A DNA stretch of 64,000 nt. It comes from Azoarcus sp. GTDB taxonomy: Bacteria; Pseudomonadota; Gammaproteobacteria; Burkholderiales; Rhodocyclaceae. A program made the position numbers and the translations under genes. The notes beneath the pieces are model-generated. The model searched no databases and had not been told where the DNA came from. It saw only the letters and a list, made by a program, of their open reading frames with translations. How positions within the stretch are numbered: position 1 is the first letter of the stretch; the number at the start of each line of letters is the position of its first letter. This document shows, in pieces, positions 61,909 to 64,000 of the stretch. Location: positions 1 through 64,000 of the forward strand of contig JAITVD010000047.1 of the NCBI GenBank assembly GCA_031285965.1. The letters run 5' to 3'.

Positions 61909-63145
61909 AGGTTGACCTCAGTGTTTTTTCAGAATGACTGTCAAGGGCATTGAACCTTGGCGATGGCTGAACTGCCTCAACCGCAGCAACCGCCCGCTCA
62001 ATATCCTCCTTTACATCATCCGTATTAGCCAACAGAACACTCTGTTGGAGTACGAGTGCCGCAATTTTTCGTGCAGAGTTTTCAGTATTTTGATGCCTAA
62101 TTTCTTTCTCTATATGGATAATGTCCTCATAAATATGTTGTCCAAACCGATTCATAAACTCTCGTTCTTGCTTGAGAACAATTCGATACCCAACTGCCTC
62201 AACAGCCAAGCGAGCAAAGATTTCTCCATTCAAAAATGACACCCCACGAACACGAGACTCGCGGCCAAGCACAAAGATTTGCCGTGCTGTTACAGTGGTT
62301 GCATCCCAGAGATTTTCTAAGAGGATTGCTAAGTCAAGGCAGTATTGGATGACTGTGAGGAAACGATTTCCACGGTTCTTTCGATTCGATCCAATCTCAG
62401 TACGAGCGACATGAAGTACATCCCAGCCGAGCACCTCCGCTGAAGCTCGGTATTGCTGGTGATAATTATAGACATTGATGTATGGGGGGGAAGTGAGCAC
62501 CAAATCGAAAGGTTTCATCTTTGATGGATAGCGACCATCACCAATCAGAGCCTGTATCGGTTCACGCGAGTATGGAAGAGTAAGCACCGTCTTTCGTAGC
62601 TTCCCCCATGTCTTTTGCAACTTCGCTGAATCAACGCCTTTATAGAAGTCGGCTAAAATAATAAGTGCTTCAAATAATGAATGCACGAATTTATCAGCAT
62701 ATCGAAATTGTTTTATGAGTTCTGATCCGATATTAGCGAAAGATTTTCGATCCTGTGAGGATACCGCGAATGCTCCATTTCCAACAAGAAGCGCAAGCGC
62801 AGTATCAACAGTCGCTAAGATAGTCACCCGCTCGTGCACTTGCAAATTGCAAAGTTCATAAGTTTTAGACAAAAGATATGCGGCAGGATTAACTTCGATT
62901 CCAGTGACCGCAAGCCCATAACGCGCACATTCATGGAATACAGTGCCGCTTCCACTGAACGGGTCAAGAACCCGCATCCCTAGGAGTGTGTATTTTTCCA
63001 AAAGAGCATCGACAAACTGCGGAGAAAACTGCCCGTTCCATGCAAAAAGATTGCTCCGCTCCTTCGTTTCGATGTTTAGCTTACCTTGCGGAATCTCGCT
63101 ACGATCAAGGGGAATAGCATTAAGGATTGATTGAGGGCTATACAC
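61838..63145 (-). CDS. DNA methyltransferase of the restriction-modification system
   Basis: SAM-dependent DNA methyltransferase of 435 residues that would protect host DNA from the adjacent nuclease. VLDPFSGSGTVFHE (motif I, about 60-73) precedes the catalytic TSPPY (218-222) followed by INVYNY. TSPPY is usual for amino-methyltransferases (N4-cytosine or N6-adenine), so base specificity is open. The start is a GTG (63145) with AGAGGT upstream. It precedes and overlaps the nuclease gene, so the methyltransferase is made first, as expected for a mobile restriction-modification pair. Confidence 0.85.
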   Translation of the reverse strand: MYSPQSILNAIPLDRSEIPQGKLNIETKERSNLFAWNGQFSPQFVDALLEKYTLLGMRVLDPFSGSGTVFHECARYGLAVTGIEVNPAAYLLSKTYELCNLQVHERVTILATVDTALALLVGNGAFAVSSQDRKSFANIGSELIKQFRYADKFVHSLFEALIILADFYKGVDSAKLQKTWGKLRKTVLTLPYSREPIQALIGDGRYPSKMKPFDLVLTSPPYINVYNYHQQYRASAEVLGWDVLHVARTEIGSNRKNRGNRFLTVIQYCLDLAILLENLWDATTVTARQIFVLGRESRVRGVSFLNGEIFARLAVEAVGYRIVLKQEREFMNRFGQHIYEDIIHIEKEIRHQNTENSARKIAALVLQQSVLLANTDDVKEDIERAVAAVEAVQPSPRFNALDSHSEKTLRSTYAISDATPRKTECNIIQREVATI

Positions 63146-63165
63146 GCTGTACCTCTATATGTTTT

Positions 63166-63312
63166 TCATTCTCTAACAGTATCAAGTTGCTTCCAGATTC
63201 GTTCGCTGTCTTCATTAGATATTAGTAGCTTCACTAACTCCAGATTGGTTTCCCTACTGTTTTCAAGATAGCGTACCGAGACAGGCCGTCTGTCCCAGAC
63301 GTTGGCGCAATT
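63166..63312 (-). pseudogene. short coding-like remnant before the methyltransferase
   Basis: A frame of 49 codons between stops, with no plausible start codon, ends 20 bases before the methyltransferase start. It reads RPVSVRYLENSRETNLELV and then SERIWKQLDTVRE, which looks protein-like in composition. It may be the tail of a lost gene at the edge of the restriction-modification insertion. No family is recognised. Confidence 0.25.
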
Positions 63313-63360
63313 TCATATCATACCGCAGACTTACCTTTCGCATCAAATCTCCGCGCAGTT

Positions 63361-63723
63361 CTATCCGATGGTATCTGACTTCTGCCGCGAAGGTGCACTT
63401 GCGCGGGCATGGCCGACAGCGGCGACGTACAGTACAAGCGAGAGCGCGATTTCCACGCGCGCCAGCGTTCCCGCAGGGGCGGGGTCGCTGAAACGCCAAG
63501 CACCTTCGAGGAAATACAGGAGCGCCGCCATTGTCAGCCATTGGCTTGTGTAGCGCCGACCGCGCAAAACGCCCGGTATGGCAGGGACGAGCGGCAGGCA
63601 CTTGAGAATCAGCATCGAGCCGCCAGGGCGCAGCGGGGCAAGCCAGCCTTCCCAGAGCAGGCAGAGCGCGATGAGCGCCAGCAGCGCCGCGCATTCAGCG
63701 CGCGCCCACATGCGTTGTTTCAT
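63361..63723 (-). CDS. DUF2069 family membrane protein
   Basis: Protein of 120 residues with about four predicted membrane helices and the DUF2069-type spacing of GGSMLILKCLPLVPAIPGVLRGRRYTSQWLTM and YFLEGAWRFSDP. The function of the family is unknown. It is divergent from the YihY-family gene, with about 110 bases between them that probably contain both promoters. Confidence 0.85.
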   Translation of the reverse strand: MKQRMWARAECAALLALIALCLLWEGWLAPLRPGGSMLILKCLPLVPAIPGVLRGRRYTSQWLTMAALLYFLEGAWRFSDPAPAGTLARVEIALSLVLYVAAVGHARASAPSRQKSDTIG

Positions 63724-63835
63724 TGCCGCGCCTCTCTGCCCGATTTGCGCGCCCTGTTCAGCCAGAAAAGATTCTGCATAAGGTTAATGGAGCCGATAGA
63801 ATCGCGGCATTCTATTCCTTGGCTCAAAACCCGTC

Positions 63836-64000
63836 ATGTCTGCGCGAACCGTTTTTCATTCGCTGCGCGATTTCATGGTGCTTTTTCATGAGCGTTTTTT
63901 GGCAACCCGCTGTTTGCAGGTGGCCGGTAGCCTGACCTATACCACCCTGCTGGCCTTGGTTCCCCTCATTACCGTGGCGTTCATGGTTTTCGGCCATCTG
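63836..64000 (+). CDS. YihY/UPF0761 family membrane protein, cut by window end
   Basis: The first 55 codons of a YihY-family inner-membrane protein (often mislabelled ribonuclease BN). The cytoplasmic N-terminus is followed by the family stretch AGSLTYTTLLALVPLITVAFMVF, the start of the first helix. The rest lies beyond the window. The ATG at 63836 is chosen because it gives the typical short N-terminal segment. Confidence 0.85.
   Translation, partial: MSARTVFHSLRDFMVLFHERFLATRCLQVAGSLTYTTLLALVPLITVAFMVFGHL

Noticed and set aside
59111-63320. Considered as a transposon or prophage island
   Set aside because: Composition differs from the surroundings, but no transposase, integrase, terminal inverted repeats or attachment site could be seen.

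Overview
The window reads as one contig of a betaproteobacterium, most likely a Rhodocyclales-type organism. This is inferred from gene order and protein style: a leuC-ecn-leuD-leuB-asd-fimV-truA-trpF-trpB-trpA-accD-folC-SPOR-cvpA-purF supercluster, a zinc-ribbon DUF3426 gene next to prmA/accBC, and a DUF2069/YihY pair. Most of the sequence is G+C-rich core genome. The accessory stretches, visibly richer in A+T, are about 41570-42025, 52260-53530 and 59050-63320. No rRNA, tRNA, CRISPR array or transposase was seen. The right edge cuts a YihY-family gene and the left edge cuts an 11-bp tandem repeat.

Layout. 1-4717: tandem repeat, a membrane diguanylate cyclase with a periplasmic c-haem motif, a NYN/LabA-like protein with a cold-shock domain, and cysS. 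4777-9847: ppiA, ppiB, lpxH, then the three-gene pntAA-pntAB-pntB transhydrogenase operon. 9941-12321: a FIST sensor protein translationally coupled to a GAF-GGDEF protein. 12340-12928: a small membrane protein and a decayed thioredoxin-like fragment. 13070-30332 (minus strand): the biosynthetic supercluster, with a DUF3795 gene between leuD and leuB and an EcfT/CbiQ-like membrane gene between fimV and truA. 30434-39631: aroC, xthA, gmhA, a BON lipoprotein, mpl, a possible nucleotidyltransferase, aroQ, accB, accC and prmA. 39749-46715: a long zinc-ribbon membrane protein, a SUMF1-like protein, a PfkB kinase, lgt and a PAS-GGDEF-EAL protein. 46914-51619: a MacA-MacB-TolC type tripartite efflux operon. 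51822-53229: a small Ala/Pro lipoprotein with a strong terminator, a possible small membrane protein, and a frameshifted immunity-like lipoprotein with a remnant upstream. 53529-59047: a cobalamin riboswitch and a B12 uptake operon (TonB receptor, BtuF-, BtuC- and BtuD-like proteins) ending in a divergent cobalamin adenosyltransferase-like protein. 59111-63145: a CptA-like phosphoethanolamine transferase and a Bpu10I-family restriction-modification pair. 63361-64000: DUF2069 and the start of yihY.

How the genes work together. The core clusters cover leucine, tryptophan, aspartate-family, chorismate, purine, folate and malonyl-CoA synthesis, and envelope biogenesis (lpxH, gmhA, mpl, lgt, fimV, BON lipoprotein). 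Three separate c-di-GMP loci suggest elaborate second-messenger signalling. Two make c-di-GMP and carry intact GGDEF/GGEEF and RxxD motifs. One probably degrades it, with a degenerate GGDEF and a complete EAL motif set. The most unusual material is the terminal adenosyltransferase-like gene of the B12 operon, the frameshifted lipoprotein region, and the sensors that combine haem, cysteine or FIST modules with cyclases.
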